Part shown: positions 43,879 to 54,384 of the stretch, piece by piece
Layout: each line of letters begins with the position of its first letter
Numbering within the stretch: the stretch's first letter is position 1
NCBI RefSeq assembly: GCF_964355755.1
Contig: NC_092674.1
Location: forward strand, 16,929,001-16,993,000
Direction: 5' to 3'
Source of the DNA: Antedon mediterranea
Lineage: Eukaryota > Echinodermata > Crinoidea > Comatulida > Antedonidae
DNA: 64,000 nucleotides
The notes under the pieces: model-generated
The model's database searches: none
Told to the model about the DNA's origin: nothing
What the model saw: the letters and a program-made list of their open reading frames with translations, nothing else
Program-made: the position numbers and the translations under genes

Positions 43879-46800
43879 TCAGTAATTCGTTGAATTATAC
43901 AAACGTTTTATGAATCGTTTTGGCGATCCACTTATCGGTATCTGTTTATCATTAATGATCTCTTTAATTAATTTATCTGTATCGTTATATCTGTCAATAT
44001 TCCACCAAAATTTGCGATCATTAGATTCGTGTTTTGTTTTATCGGTGTTGCGTTTGGCTGAAGTCGGTTTAGAATACGAAACTAAAACTTGGAAATGTCC
44101 TGCTTTAAATCTACCTCGGTTTAATGTCATATTTGAATCATTAGGTGCTGTCATAATTAAATTAGTTTGTTCCTTAATTTGTTCCTCTTTCATTTGGAAT
44201 GGGGCTGCTAATCCCATGTTGTTCTCTACACAGTCAAAGTAAGGTTGTAAGTTAAGGGGTTCTACTTTAGTTGGATGTGTAAGGGTATCTGATTGCAATT
44301 GGGCTGGTGTCCTATCATGTTCGTCTACAAATTCAACATTGATTTCGTCATTTACTACATTAATGGTGTCTTGGATTTTATCGTTATTATCATCAGTTGG
44401 TTCATTCAACAATTGTTTAAGTTTTTGTAGATGTGTAACATTTTTGCGTTCTTTGGGTGTTCTCATAAAACAGGGTTTCAGTCTGTTATAATTGAATACG
44501 TCGCGAAGTATTTCTCCTTTAATCGTCGCTAGGATGTAGTGTGTTCTGTCTAGTACTTCATGAATTACTAATGGTCCGACCCATTCTGCGGCGATTTTCT
44601 TTGAATTTGCCGTTAGTGATGATGATGTTGGCTTGTATAAATATACGAGTTGTCCTACTGAGTAAATTGGACTTTTTTCTAAGCGTTGGGAAATTTTTGA
44701 GTTTTGGACGTTTTGTTGTGTTCGCTGTAATTGTAGCATTGTCTGTGAAATGTTTTGAAATTTCTTCTTGAGGTGTTCAAAGTATTCTTCATAGGAATGA
44801 GACAATCCTGAAATAGGGTTAAATGCTAATGAGGTCAAACTTGGAGGTTGGCGGCCAAAAACTAATTCGTAAGGGGAGTGGTTTCCTAAATGTGGGGATG
44901 AAAACGAGTTATAAGCATAACATGTTGTTGATACAAATCTAACCCAATCTGTTCCGAATTGGTTAAGGTTGACCTTTAACAGGTCCGATACGGTGCGGAT
45001 ATGACGTTCAACTTGTAAACTACCGTGATTGTGGACGCTGATGATTTTCCTATCAATATTAAGGGTGTTACATAATAGTGTTAATAATTTTCCTGTAAGG
45101 GAGGTTGCTGCATCTGAAATAAGATGAGATGGGGGTCCAAAAATACTGATGACCTTTTGAATTAGTGCTTCGCAAATTGTTTCGGCATCAATGGATTTCA
45201 AAGGTACACAAATCAAAAATCTAGTTATCTCATCACATACTACCATAATATGTTTAAAACCTGAAGGTGAAGTTGGCATACTCATAAAATCTAGACTGAG
45301 TGTATGAAAGGGACGGTAAGTTGCTGGTACTCGATCGTGTAAAGGACGTAATTTATCGGTTTTGGGACGAAATTGTTGACATCTAAGACACGCTTGGGTA
45401 TAATTGTTGACTTTCTCGAACATAAGGGGCATGTAAAATAATTTCCTAATAGTAAGGTAAGTACGCATCGTACCTTGGTGGCTACTTAACAAATTGTCGT
45501 GATACTGAGAAATAATAGTCTCGGCTAAGTTTTCAGGAACAGCTAATTGCAATACAAATTCTCCACCTTTATCTTGGAAAAATAAACGGAATAGTAAACC
45601 GTTGCACAATATGTACTGCTCTGACTTATTCTGAACTGCACGAGCTGCTTTCTTATCAGCTGGAAGGATATCATGAGCTAAATAATCGTAAACTGGCTTA
45701 AAAAATGGTGAAGTTTCTTGTTCAACACGTAATTGTTTAACATCTACTGGGAGGTTATAATCTCTAATTATCTTTCTTTGAATAACATCCATTAATCTAT
45801 CTAAGTCTTGTTGTTTTGGGATGTGTGCTGACTTAAATGCAGTTATGTTGGGTACTAGTGGTTTGGACGATGTATACAATTCAACTGGTACGTTTCGATG
45901 TGTAGTATCTTTGCTTTGCTTGTTTTTGTCTACTAGTCGTTCCTCTGGAGGTTGTCGAATGTTTACAATACGTATTGGGGGTGGTGTTACGATAGATGGC
46001 GTTATGATAGGCGGTGATCGATGTGCGTTTGTTTGTTGTCTCGTGATTATCTGTGGTGTAGTGGAAGGTTGAGGTGTAGGTCGCGTGTTTGTTGTCACTG
46101 GGTTTTGATTAATGACGGGCGTTTGTACTGGTTTGGGTTTATGTAGGTCAGGTATATTTATTCCCATTTTGTTGGCGTATGACCTTGTTACTGGTCTGCA
46201 AGTAGATGTGTTTGTAATCGGGTTAAGAGATTCAGTCTCTGTAATATTAAATGCAATGGGTACAACTTGATCAATTTCGGAATCGTCGTCACGAGGGGCT
46301 CGGGAGAGAAAATCTGCTAAAACTAATTCAGTTCCTTTCTTATAACCAATTTGGAAAATGTATCCGGACAATCGTAATATTAGTTTCTGTAAACGGGGTG
46401 TACCTGGCTGATCTTTTGAATTCCAAATTTGTACAATTGCTGAGTGGTCTACGAATGCATCAAATTCGCAACCCTTTAGTAAGTGTCGAAATGCTGAAAC
46501 GTTAATGTAAAGTCCAAATAACTCTAGTTCTGTGACGCTATATCGTTGACAGGCTTGTGGTAAGATTTTGGAATAATAACCTATTATGTGTTCTTTACCG
46601 TTTACTGTTTGTGTTAAATATGAACCTGTTGCGGTTCTTGAAGTGTCGCTATATAGCGTAAATCTACCTTCTTTTCTAGGCATTTGAAGAGTTGGTGGTT
46701 TAACCATTAATTGTTTAATTTCGTCAAATGCTTTCTGGTGTTCAGTAGACCAAACAAATTTTCGGCGTTTACTTGCGAGTGTATGTAACGGACGTAAAAT

Positions 46801-48492
46801 TGATTGTATTTGAGGGAAAAAATGGGATACATAATTTACTGCACCAATAAATCGTTTAGTTTCTTTATGGGTTCGTGGGACTGGCAAATTTCGGATAGTT
46901 GCACACCTGTCGCCTAATGGTGTGATACATGCGTGTCCTGAAGAATTAATCATGATGGTGTGTCCCATATATTGCACTTTATTCTTGAATAACTTACATT
47001 TCTTTGGACAAATTCTAAAACCATTTAATTGTAGGGCTTGTAAAACGGAAACAAGGTGCTGCTTATGAGCAAATTTGTCTTGGCTAAATAAAATAATATC
47101 ATCATGATGGGCGATACAGAATTCTCTAGTATTTGGGATTTCATTTAAAATTTCGTCAATCTTTGCTTGAAATATACCTGGCGAAACGTTTAATCCTTGT
47201 GCTAATCTCTTATAATAATAATGTTTTCCACCATGATATGAAGCTATACCTGTGTATTGTTGGGCATGTTCGGCTAATGGTACACAGTGGAACGCTGATT
47301 TCAAATCAATTACGCTAAGAATCTGTGCATTAGCGTTACCTATTGTTTTCAAAGTTTCGGCTAATAATGGGAATGGGTGATTAATACGTTTTATCCTGGA
47401 ATTTAGATAGCGAAAGTCTGTGACAACTCTTTTATCTTTTGAATTTTTCTTTGAAACAAGAAGGACAGGGGAAGTATACGATTGGTGTCCTACTGCTAAG
47501 ATTCCTAGTTTGACTAATTTGTTCAATTCGGCCTCAATAACATTTTTGTCTTTGTCTGTCGCGAAGTATGGTCGAATAAAAAATGGTTCATCGTTAGAGA
47601 GGTGTATGTCAGCTTTGAAGTTTGGGCAGCTAGATAGTTCACCATAAAGTGAAAATGCGTTTCTGTTTTGTTGTAAGGTTTTATACAAATCTTCTTTTTC
47701 TCTATGTGTTAAAACGCTGTCTGTTAAATCAACTTGTTTTCTAATTATTTCTTCCTCGGTTAAAGTTAGCAATGGGTCTGTACGTTCTAAATGTGGGTAC
47801 TTGTTTGCGTTGTCATTGGTCAACTTTATTCTATCTATTGGTAGGTCATTAGTAACTGTTACAAGGTTGGTTAAATGAAGGCTCGCGATAGGTTGATGTG
47901 TATTTAGAGATACGTTTCTGTTTGTGTTGTTAGTGATATCAATGTTGGTTTCTCCTCTATGTAATTTTACTAACATATCTGATGGACAAAGTTTTGAAAT
48001 ATGGGTGGTTGCATGTAGAACAACATCAGAATTGCGTACAAAGGCGGGAACCCTTCCTTTTAATTTAACTGTTTTAGTATCACCGGGTTTAAGAAAAATC
48101 TTGTGTACTGGACGAAGGCTAAAAATCTTTGGTCTAATGCGAAATGTGTTTTCCTTAAAATTTAAAGTACCGTCGAGTTCAGACAATGTTTCGGTTCCAA
48201 GTATCAGGTCAATACCTGTCAAAGTTTTAACGATTAATGCTGAAATTTTAAATTTGTGTCCTTGGATAAATAATTCGAATTGCACTAAGTGGTTGGCATA
48301 TAAGAAGTCACCGTTACCTAATCGAAATTTAGTTGTGTTCACTTTAACTGGCTTTAGACGCGATAAATAAAGTGAGGAATTAACGTACGATTGTGAGATT
48401 ATAGTTCTAGTTGAACCACTGTCAAATAAAGTTAAAACATTTCTACCATCTGGTAAATTTCCTTTAACGTAATTTCTGTCGTTAAGTAACAA
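43879..48492 (-). CDS. Ty3/gypsy Pol: protease, reverse transcriptase, RNase H, integrase (1,537 codons, uninterrupted)
   Basis: Approximate residues: protease FDSGST at 23-28; reverse transcriptase with VIDLKSAFHCVPL at about 398; catalytic AHHDDIILFS at about 461 (the usual Tyr replaced by His, both Asp kept); RNase H LYSDTSRTATG at about 620; a proline-rich linker at about 780-900; HHCC finger at about 1003-1045; integrase core Asp in LDFMSM (about 1067), SDAATS (about 1125) and Glu in QVERHI (about 1160). The frame extends upstream of this first codon to about 48595, overlapping the zinc-knuckle frame, and no ATG opens it. This suggests expression by -1 frameshifting. No stops, consistent with youth. 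Confidence 0.9.
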   Translation of the reverse strand: MLLNDRNYVKGNLPDGRNVLTLFDSGSTRTIISQSYVNSSLYLSRLKPVKVNTTKFRLGNGDFLYANHLVQFELFIQGHKFKISALIVKTLTGIDLILGTETLSELDGTLNFKENTFRIRPKIFSLRPVHKIFLKPGDTKTVKLKGRVPAFVRNSDVVLHATTHISKLCPSDMLVKLHRGETNIDITNNTNRNVSLNTHQPIASLHLTNLVTVTNDLPIDRIKLTNDNANKYPHLERTDPLLTLTEEEIIRKQVDLTDSVLTHREKEDLYKTLQQNRNAFSLYGELSSCPNFKADIHLSNDEPFFIRPYFATDKDKNVIEAELNKLVKLGILAVGHQSYTSPVLLVSKKNSKDKRVVTDFRYLNSRIKRINHPFPLLAETLKTIGNANAQILSVIDLKSAFHCVPLAEHAQQYTGIASYHGGKHYYYKRLAQGLNVSPGIFQAKIDEILNEIPNTREFCIAHHDDIILFSQDKFAHKQHLVSVLQALQLNGFRICPKKCKLFKNKVQYMGHTIMINSSGHACITPLGDRCATIRNLPVPRTHKETKRFIGAVNYVSHFFPQIQSILRPLHTLASKRRKFVWSTEHQKAFDEIKQLMVKPPTLQMPRKEGRFTLYSDTSRTATGSYLTQTVNGKEHIIGYYSKILPQACQRYSVTELELFGLYINVSAFRHLLKGCEFDAFVDHSAIVQIWNSKDQPGTPRLQKLILRLSGYIFQIGYKKGTELVLADFLSRAPRDDDSEIDQVVPIAFNITETESLNPITNTSTCRPVTRSYANKMGINIPDLHKPKPVQTPVINQNPVTTNTRPTPQPSTTPQIITRQQTNAHRSPPIITPSIVTPPPIRIVNIRQPPEERLVDKNKQSKDTTHRNVPVELYTSSKPLVPNITAFKSAHIPKQQDLDRLMDVIQRKIIRDYNLPVDVKQLRVEQETSPFFKPVYDYLAHDILPADKKAARAVQNKSEQYILCNGLLFRLFFQDKGGEFVLQLAVPENLAETIISQYHDNLLSSHQGTMRTYLTIRKLFYMPLMFEKVNNYTQACLRCQQFRPKTDKLRPLHDRVPATYRPFHTLSLDFMSMPTSPSGFKHIMVVCDEITRFLICVPLKSIDAETICEALIQKVISIFGPPSHLISDAATSLTGKLLTLLCNTLNIDRKIISVHNHGSLQVERHIRTVSDLLKVNLNQFGTDWVRFVSTTCYAYNSFSSPHLGNHSPYELVFGRQPPSLTSLAFNPISGLSHSYEEYFEHLKKKFQNISQTMLQLQRTQQNVQNSKISQRLEKSPIYSVGQLVYLYKPTSSSLTANSKKIAAEWVGPLVIHEVLDRTHYILATIKGEILRDVFNYNRLKPCFMRTPKERKNVTHLQKLKQLLNEPTDDNNDKIQDTINVVNDEINVEFVDEHDRTPAQLQSDTLTHPTKVEPLNLQPYFDCVENNMGLAAPFQMKEEQIKEQTNLIMTAPNDSNMTLNRGRFKAGHFQVLVSYSKPTSAKRNTDKTKHESNDRKFWWNIDRYNDTDKLIKEIINDKQIPISGSPKRFIKRLYNSTNY

Positions 48493-48577
48493 ATCAATAT
48501 TATCTGAATTCCCTAAGTATTTTGCCTTAAAATTGTCGTATTTAGTATGGGGGGCCAGATTATAGGCGGCATCTAGT

Positions 48578-48591
48578 CCCCTTTTTAAAAA
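48578..48591 (-). promoter_or_regulatory. Possible -1 frameshift region between nucleocapsid and pol
   Basis: On the minus strand TTTTTAAAAAGGGG spans the end of the zinc-knuckle frame (stop TAA inside the run). The pol frame is -1 relative to it. It is not a canonical XXXYYYZ heptamer, so the mechanism is uncertain. Confidence 0.4.
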
Positions 48592-48848
48592 TCCTGCTGG
48601 TGGCTAGGGTAGTAATTGTTTGACTGTTGGTATGGGTATGGCGGGGGATAGTTTCCGTAAGAGCGGTTTTGTTGTCGGCAGTGCCTTGCTATGTGGCCTG
48701 GTTTCCCGCAGTAATAACAGGTTGGGGGAGGTTGTCTATATCTTGGGGTCGGTGGGGTCTGGAATCGGGGTTTGTATGGGCTTGGGCTTCGGTTTCGTCT
48801 TGGGATATAATTTCGGGTGGGGGGAACGTGAGCGTCGAGTATCATCAT
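48585..48848 (-). CDS. Ty3/gypsy nucleocapsid segment with CCHC zinc knuckle
   Basis: Encodes a Pro/Arg-rich stretch, then CYYCGKPGHIARHC, a canonical CCHC RNA-binding knuckle. It is +1 relative to the main gag frame, so a small indel between 48736 and 48848 probably separates it from capsid. Confidence 0.8.
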   Translation of the reverse strand: MMILDAHVPPTRNYIPRRNRSPSPYKPRFQTPPTPRYRQPPPTCYYCGKPGHIARHCRQQNRSYGNYPPPYPYQQSNNYYPSHQQDF

Positions 48849-49545
48849 TAAGGGATCGTTTTGTTGTGGCCATGTCTAACTTGAGAAAATTTATCTCATG
48901 TTGGAGCGATTCGAGACTATTATCTGTTTCCTTATTGATATTGAATGAAACTTCCCGTGTGGCATCATCTACGGAAAGATCAAGGTAGTTTTGTGTGCTA
49001 TTTACGATATTGTCAATAGTGGCATCGATTGGGGTGGACATGGCTACAGCTGCTCTACATTTTGGTGGAAGGGTCGAAATAAATTTATTCTTTATCTGCT
49101 GGTCAGCGTATCCAATTCTGTCTGCGGCTTGTTTGATTTTGGTTAAGTGCTTTTCGGCGGTGTCGCCAGTGGTGTATGTAATTGAATCGTATTCTCTTAT
49201 GTGCGCATATATTGATTTGTTTTTACTAAACCTGTTGATGAATTGGGTTTTTAAGGATTCTAGTGAATCGAACTGCTTTCCCTCAATCCAGAGTCTAGCT
49301 TGGCCCTGAAGGCTACGTTTGAAAATACTTATTACATTAATTAATTGGGCATTGTTTACAGGGTTTTCTAAAGTGTGGGCCTCAAGGTAGTCGGTAAACG
49401 ATAAGTAATGTGCACTACATTGGTCGTGATCGGTTATGGAACCGTCATATCTTTTGGGAAGGAAATCGGTTTGTCTTAGGTGGGGCACGGGGTGAGGATT
49501 GACGGGCTCATTTAAAATTACTTCGTTATCAACAATGTCGACCAT
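48736..49545 (-). CDS. Ty3/gypsy Gag (capsid) of the young element
   Basis: 269 codons starting MVDIVDNEVILNEPVN. Residues 30-180 have the gag capsid pattern (KRYDGS, YLSFTDYLEAH, LQGQARLWIEG, LKTQFINRF). A charged coiled segment and a basic Lys-Pro tail follow. The natural end should lead into the zinc knuckle, but this frame stops first, so particle formation may be impaired. Confidence 0.82.
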   Translation of the reverse strand: MVDIVDNEVILNEPVNPHPVPHLRQTDFLPKRYDGSITDHDQCSAHYLSFTDYLEAHTLENPVNNAQLINVISIFKRSLQGQARLWIEGKQFDSLESLKTQFINRFSKNKSIYAHIREYDSITYTTGDTAEKHLTKIKQAADRIGYADQQIKNKFISTLPPKCRAAVAMSTPIDATIDNIVNSTQNYLDLSVDDATREVSFNINKETDNSLESLQHEINFLKLDMATTKRSLNDDTRRSRSPHPKLYPKTKPKPKPIQTPIPDPTDPKI

Positions 49546-50279
49546 ACTTTATAATATTAATTATTAATCAAATATCAAAAACAATTTAGTGTATATATAT
49601 GTAAACTCTCACTTTTTCAATCAAGGTTACAAATCAAAAATCAAAATGGTTTTGACTTACCCCAAATGCTTCGGATCCAATTAAAAATGAATTAAAGGAA
49701 TGCAAAAAGTGTTCAAAATTGTTTAAATGTTCAAACAACGAATTAAAGAAAATGTTAAAGTGCTCATCAATGTTCAACTTTTCAAACAACGAATTCAAAA
49801 AAATGCGAAAGGTGTTCATCAATGTTAAAAAAAAGTAAATGTTAAAAAAAACGATCGAAGAAAAAAAAACGGCGTGAAGTTGAAAGTGTCCAAACGAAAC
49901 AGTTCTTGTCCGCTTGCTTCTGTTTTGATTCTGCTTGGGTCTTCCTCGATTATCTTCTTTGTCTTTATCCAATGGTTATAATTTGATAACATTTCTGCTT
50001 GTCTCGATCTCATTCAAATATAATTTCAGCTTGTCTTTTGTGTCTTCCTCGATTATCTTCTTTGTCTTCATCCAATGGTAATAATTTGATAAAATTTCTG
50101 CTTGTCTCGATCTCATTCAAATATAATTTCAGCTTGTCTTTTGAGTCAAAGTAAATTTCTGGTTTTCTCCTTTCAAACAAATATGGTTATTTTTGTCTTC
50201 GTCTTCGTCTTCGTGTCTTGTTAAGTGTTTATTTCTTGTTTTCTCACTCCGTTCCTTATGAAATTTGGGTCTTCCACCA
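49546..50279 (-). other. Element leader with a 103-bp tandem duplication
   Basis: Bases 49940-50042 and 50043-50145 are near-identical 103-bp units (CTTCCTCGATTATCTTCTTT through TTTCAGCTTGTCTTTTG). A second, more diverged duplication (TTCAAACAACGAATT) lies at 49730-49800. Non-coding leader between the 5' LTR and gag. Confidence 0.7.
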
Positions 50280-50885
50280 TGTAATATAATGTTGCGTTGT
50301 TGAGGTACTAATGAAGACTCTGACTCGCTTGACTGTCGTAACACATTGTTTATTCAGTATAATACTTCAGTACAATATACAACTATAAGTATAGATAAGG
50401 ACGGAGGATCATTGATGCTGTCGGTGAGGTGTGAAGTGTGTAGGTCTGCTTCTGAAGAAGTGGCTGTGAGGTGTGTGCTCCGTGAAGTGGCTGTAAGGTG
50501 TGTCTGGGCCCTTCTGAAACTTGGGAGTATATTGGCTCAGTTCATTTGCATAATGTCATTACATCATTTATGGAGCTAATGATTGGTCCTAAGTTGATCC
50601 AGGGGTGTTTAAGTGGGAATGATTGATCTTATCTGGGGAGGTTACAATGATGAATTGGCCCTGTCGAATCTCTGCTTAAAACTGTCAGTATCTAATTGTT
50701 TTACGATGGGAACGGTCGCAAAGTTAAGCTAAGTGTTTTCTTTAGGGACTCTATTATAAACTAAATGGTCATTAAAACATCTGGACAAACTCTCCTCTGG
50801 ACTTTCTGGGTCAAGTTCGTGAACCTATTTGAATTCCGATACAAAGGTCAATTTCTTCAATATAAAAGTATATCGTTATATTACA
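50280..50885 (-). repeat. 5' LTR of the young Ty3/gypsy element
   Basis: 606 bp. It differs from the other LTR by ATTGATG for AATGATG (near 50410) and CTTCAAT for CTTAAAT (near 50859). Confidence 0.9.
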
Positions 50886-50889
50886 CAAT

Positions 50890-51060
50890 TGATAGACTAG
50901 TTAGTTGTACCAATAACTAATTAAGCAAATAAAATAATTTATTTGCTTATCTAACTTCAAATACATATAAACATATTTGTGTTTATCTCGATTTATGTAA
51001 ATCCAAAGGCAAATTACTGAAAAAATGACAATGCTGTGGGTATCAGTGGCTGGATCTCAA
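50890..51060. other. Continuation of the pre-insertion target, possibly LINE 3' UTR
   Basis: When both LTR elements and their duplications are ignored, this sequence follows 36970 directly. AAGCAAATAAA and TTTATTTGCTT at 50922-50950 form a small hairpin. Nothing coding. Confidence 0.5.
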
Positions 51061-51110
51061 TGGAGATACAAAAAAAAAAGCGAAAAGCTAAAAAGTAAAA
51101 CAGCCAGAAA

Positions 51111-51151
51111 AGTTAGCAGAGCTTTCGGGCAACACTAGCCCTTCATCAGTG
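51111..51151 (-). ncRNA. Hammerhead-ribozyme-like core of the Penelope element
   Basis: On the minus strand CTGATGA (51149-51143) is followed by a GGGC..GCCC stem, GAAA, a 2-bp GC/GC stem with a 3-base loop, then CTA as the cleavage triplet. Penelope-like elements are known to carry minimal hammerheads of this kind. Helix I cannot be paired convincingly by eye, so activity is uncertain. Confidence 0.5.
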
Positions 51152-51405
51152 CAAGTGAAGGAATTTGGATAACGTCATAGTATAAGAGCTGGCAAGTGCT
51201 GCCTGGGTGGACAGGAATAAAAGAAATACAACAACAGAAGGCAGGGTGGAGGAGTAATAAGAGTAGAAAACAAAGAAGGTAGCTTGGTAGAGATATAAAC
51301 AATTTTGGAATGAAACTAAAAAACAGCTAAAATGGTGGTTATTAATATTGAAACTTAAATTTTGGTAGTCAATGGAATAATTTTTACCGATCTGGGAGTA
51401 TGTTC

Positions 51406-51990
51406 CTAAAGTCCAAAAAGTTTTGTGGTTTTACGTTGTAATTCCCAGTGGTTTTCTTTGTCTTTGCGAGTTTTGTCGCTCCATTTGACATCGTGGTCTA
51501 TTGCAATAACTCTGAAATTTGCAATCGAGTGACCAGCTGAATTAAAATGTTCGGCTACAGGTTGATCAAGCTTTAATGGTTTGATAGCTGATCTGTGTTG
51601 TGTCATTCTCATACGGAGAGTGTTTTTTGTATCTCCGACGTACTGTTTTCCACAAATATTACAGTATATGAGATAAATGACGTTTTTGGTTAGACAATTA
51701 ATTGATTGTCTTATCCGAAAAATGCGGCCAGTTTGGTTACTCTTAAATTTTTCAGTAGAATCAACCAATAAACAAGTTTTGCAAGATTTGCCGCAAAGGT
51801 GACTGCCCAAATTTTGGCTGTCATGAGAGTTAATTTCACTCTTAAATTTGGATCTGACTAATATATCACGAAGGTTGTGAGGTCTACGAAATGCAATAAT
51901 GAGTGGTTCCGGAAAAACAGTCCTGAGACGTTCTGTGGACTGTAGAATGGGCATATGTTTCTCAATAATAGCCCGTAATGAAGGCAACCT
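51406..51990 (-). pseudogene. Penelope-like GIY-YIG endonuclease domain
   Basis: Contains a CxxC-type segment (LCGKSCKTCLL), then VIYLIYCNICGKQYVGDT, the GIY-YIG motif, with the downstream RMRMTQHRSAI (conserved Arg/His) and a Glu in AEHFNS. The domain itself is uninterrupted; it is detached from its reverse transcriptase by the insertion next to it. Confidence 0.88.
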
Positions 51991-51998
51991 AGGGTGAT

Positions 51999-52345
51999 AA
52001 TAATAATAATAATAATAATAATTTATATGGAGATTACACTTTTACAACTGTGGCACTCGACCAAATGGAAGGTGCATCCAAAAGAAATATACAAAAAAGA
52101 AACATGATATAGAAAATAACAATTACAATAAAAAGTCGACGTAGGTCAACAAGTCAAAACAATTCAACTACAGTAACTACAATACCATTGATAATTAACA
52201 CAACAGCAGCAGGAAACCCACTGACACCTAAAAATACAAAATTACAAGAAATAAACATATAGAATGGGTAGGAACTGTACAATATAAATGAATTGTGCAA
52301 CAACAATGTAGACCAACAAATAAACAATGATAGGTTGTGACCAAT
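51999..52345 (-). mobile_element. (AAT)-tailed retroelement 3' fragment inserted in the Penelope reverse transcriptase
   Basis: On the minus strand the Penelope frame (...PLVTTYH) is interrupted, and resumes as HPRLPSLRAIIEKH after an (ATT)n tail (51999-52022). TATCA appears at both junctions as a target duplication. The insert has no ORF. Its 3' end contains CCATTTGGTCGAGTGCCACA and looks like a LINE 3' UTR or SINE. Confidence 0.7.
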
Positions 52346-54286
52346 GGCACTCTGGTCGAATTTTTTGGCTGACGTGGTTTGTACGTCAGTGTTTGACATC
52401 GAGGAATATCTTTTGCTTTCTTTATAGCAGTTTCGATGTATTCCTTCTTGTAATTTCTATTCCGGAGATGTCCGGTTAGTTCTTCGGTACGATTCTGAAA
52501 ATCTAAATCTGAAGAACAGATACGTCTGATACGTAATGCTTGACTGTACGGTATGTTTTTAGTACAGTGTCGGGGATGACAACTGCTAGGGAGCAGATAC
52601 ATATTTTTATCCGTGGGTTTATGGAATAGGTCAGTTTTTAGTGTACCATTTTCTATGGTCACTATAGTGTCCAAAAAATCAACGCTACTAGTGGATTTGG
52701 TAGCTGTAAATTTGATGGTTGGGTGGGCTGAATAAATATTGAGAAGAAAAGATTCCAAATTATCTTCACCATGGGTCCAGATCATGAAGTGTCGTTAATG
52801 TATCTAAACCAAACAAGTGGTTTATTAGTTGGAGGGACAGAACATTGGCCTCAAATTGTCCCATAAATAAATTTGCAAAAGATGGCGCCATTTTGTGCCC
52901 ATCGCTGTGCCATGAATTTGAAGGTAATGGTCATTTCCAAAAATGAAATTGTTGTTGGTTAAAATCAACATGACCAGTTCTCGTAAATGAGCTTTAGTAG
53001 GCGTTTTGCCTGGAATTTGTTTGTAATTTAAAATACAAGCGTCGGCTCCTTCTTCGTGAGGGATATTAGTATACAATGATGAAACATCTAATGTAGCCAG
53101 AACAGAATTATTAGGTACATTTTGAATTTGGTTAATTTTGCGCGCGGATAAAGTCCGTGGAGTCCTGAATGTGTGAAGGGAGTTCAGTCACATATGGTCT
53201 AAATAAATCATCCAAATATTCAGAAATTTTCTCTGTAGAAGTGCCATTGCCCGAAATAATGTGCCTGGTCTACCAGGATTGCCTGCTTTGTGGATTTTAG
53301 GTAGGAAATAAAATTTGCCTGGAACGGGATTGACCTGTGCCAAATGAGGTGGTCCAATCTTGGGATCGAGTGTTTTTTTACCATCACAGAAACAGATTTG
53401 GCCACCTTATCCGCAATTTCCGGGGTGGGATCCGTTGTAAGTTTACGATAATGAAGAGGATTGTTTAGCTGTCTTAAAGACTCCTCTTCATAAAATTTGA
53501 TGTCCATAGCAACAGTGGCAGAACCTTTATCAGCGGGTTTAATGATGATATCGTTACGCTGACGCAATTTGGCAATTGCCCGCCTTTCTTGTTTTGAGAG
53601 ATTGTCACGTTTATCTGGACTCGGGACGTAGTTTTGTACATCCTCCTCAATAGCCTGAATAAATGTTTCTAAAGCTGGACCGTAACGATTTTCAGGTGGA
53701 TTCCAGGAACTTTTTGGTTTAAATTTGTTAGCGTTGCCTTCGTTTTGCGTGGTGCTGCTGTCTGAATCAGCAAAATGTTCACGTAATCGTAATCTTCTGG
53801 AGAAAGACTCCATATCCAAATATAGTTGTTGTGCGCCGACCTACCTTGGTTTTGGGCAGAATTTAAGTCCTCGGGAAAGAAGTAATTTTTCTCTCCTTTG
53901 GAAAGTAGACAATTAATTTCAACAACTGAATCAGAGGTGTTGCTCCGATTCTTGTTATACGTCTGAACGAACCTTCTGCAGGGTTTCCTAAAAGCCCTGA
54001 AATCATCCGAAGGTAGAGTCACTTGTGTTGAAATGACCAAGTCTGCAGGTAGACCAAATTTGTGATGTCCCCTTCGGGCCATTACCGTTGATTGCTTACG
54101 GCAATCATTGGCGATAATCTTGAGTTTGTTTTGAAACTCGGATGCAGGAAGTTCTCTTTTCAACTTCTTAGTTCTAGAGTGAATTTCAACGTCAAACTCA
54201 GTGAGGATTTTGCGGCAATTGCCAATTTGGATCTCATTGAGTTCACAAGCATTTTTGTAAAGGACAGCGTTCCAACGAGAACGCAT
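52346..54286 (-). pseudogene. Penelope-like reverse transcriptase, fragmented
   Basis: Pieces in order: 53669-54286 (N-terminal region), 53220-53819 (RNDIIIKPADKGSATV, the Penelope entry motif), 52825-53076 (LYTNIPHEEG-type block, HGTAMGT), 52346-52785 (FLDTIV, HRKPTD-like FHKPTDKNMYL). Near 52790 the catalytic YxDD reads YIND with a frameshift, so one catalytic Asp is lost. Inactive. Confidence 0.8.
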
Positions 54287-54384
54287 GCCATCATCTGCAA
54301 ATCGAATACCAGATGTGACATAACATTGAAGTCCTTTAGGGGCCGAATGTTTAGAACGATATAAAAGAAAAGTATGTACGTAAA

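Larger units (their letters stand above)
42359..50885 (-). mobile_element. Ty3/gypsy-type LTR retrotransposon, young copy (8.5 kb)
   Basis: 606-bp LTRs (42359-42964 and 50280-50885) differ at only two positions that I noticed, implying recent insertion. The target duplication is CAAT (42355-42358 and 50886-50889). A purine-rich tract ending GAAACAGAGGGA abuts the 3' LTR, and TGGTGGAAGACCC follows the 5' LTR as a possible primer site. Domain order is gag, zinc knuckle, protease, RT, RNase H, integrase. It lacks an envelope. Clade not assigned. Confidence 0.88.
51061..54384 (-). mobile_element. Penelope-like retroelement, interrupted and decayed
   Basis: Minus strand. Reverse transcriptase pieces from about 54286 to 52346 are followed by a GIY-YIG endonuclease (51406-51990), the hallmark order of Penelope-like elements. 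A hammerhead-like core lies downstream. It is broken by frameshifts and by an insertion at about 51999-52345. The 5' limit abuts another element's LTR at 54385. Confidence 0.85.

Noticed and set aside
48620-48988. Plus-strand glycine/valine-rich open frames
   Set aside because: Shadows of the proline/arginine-rich gag and zinc-knuckle sequence on the other strand.
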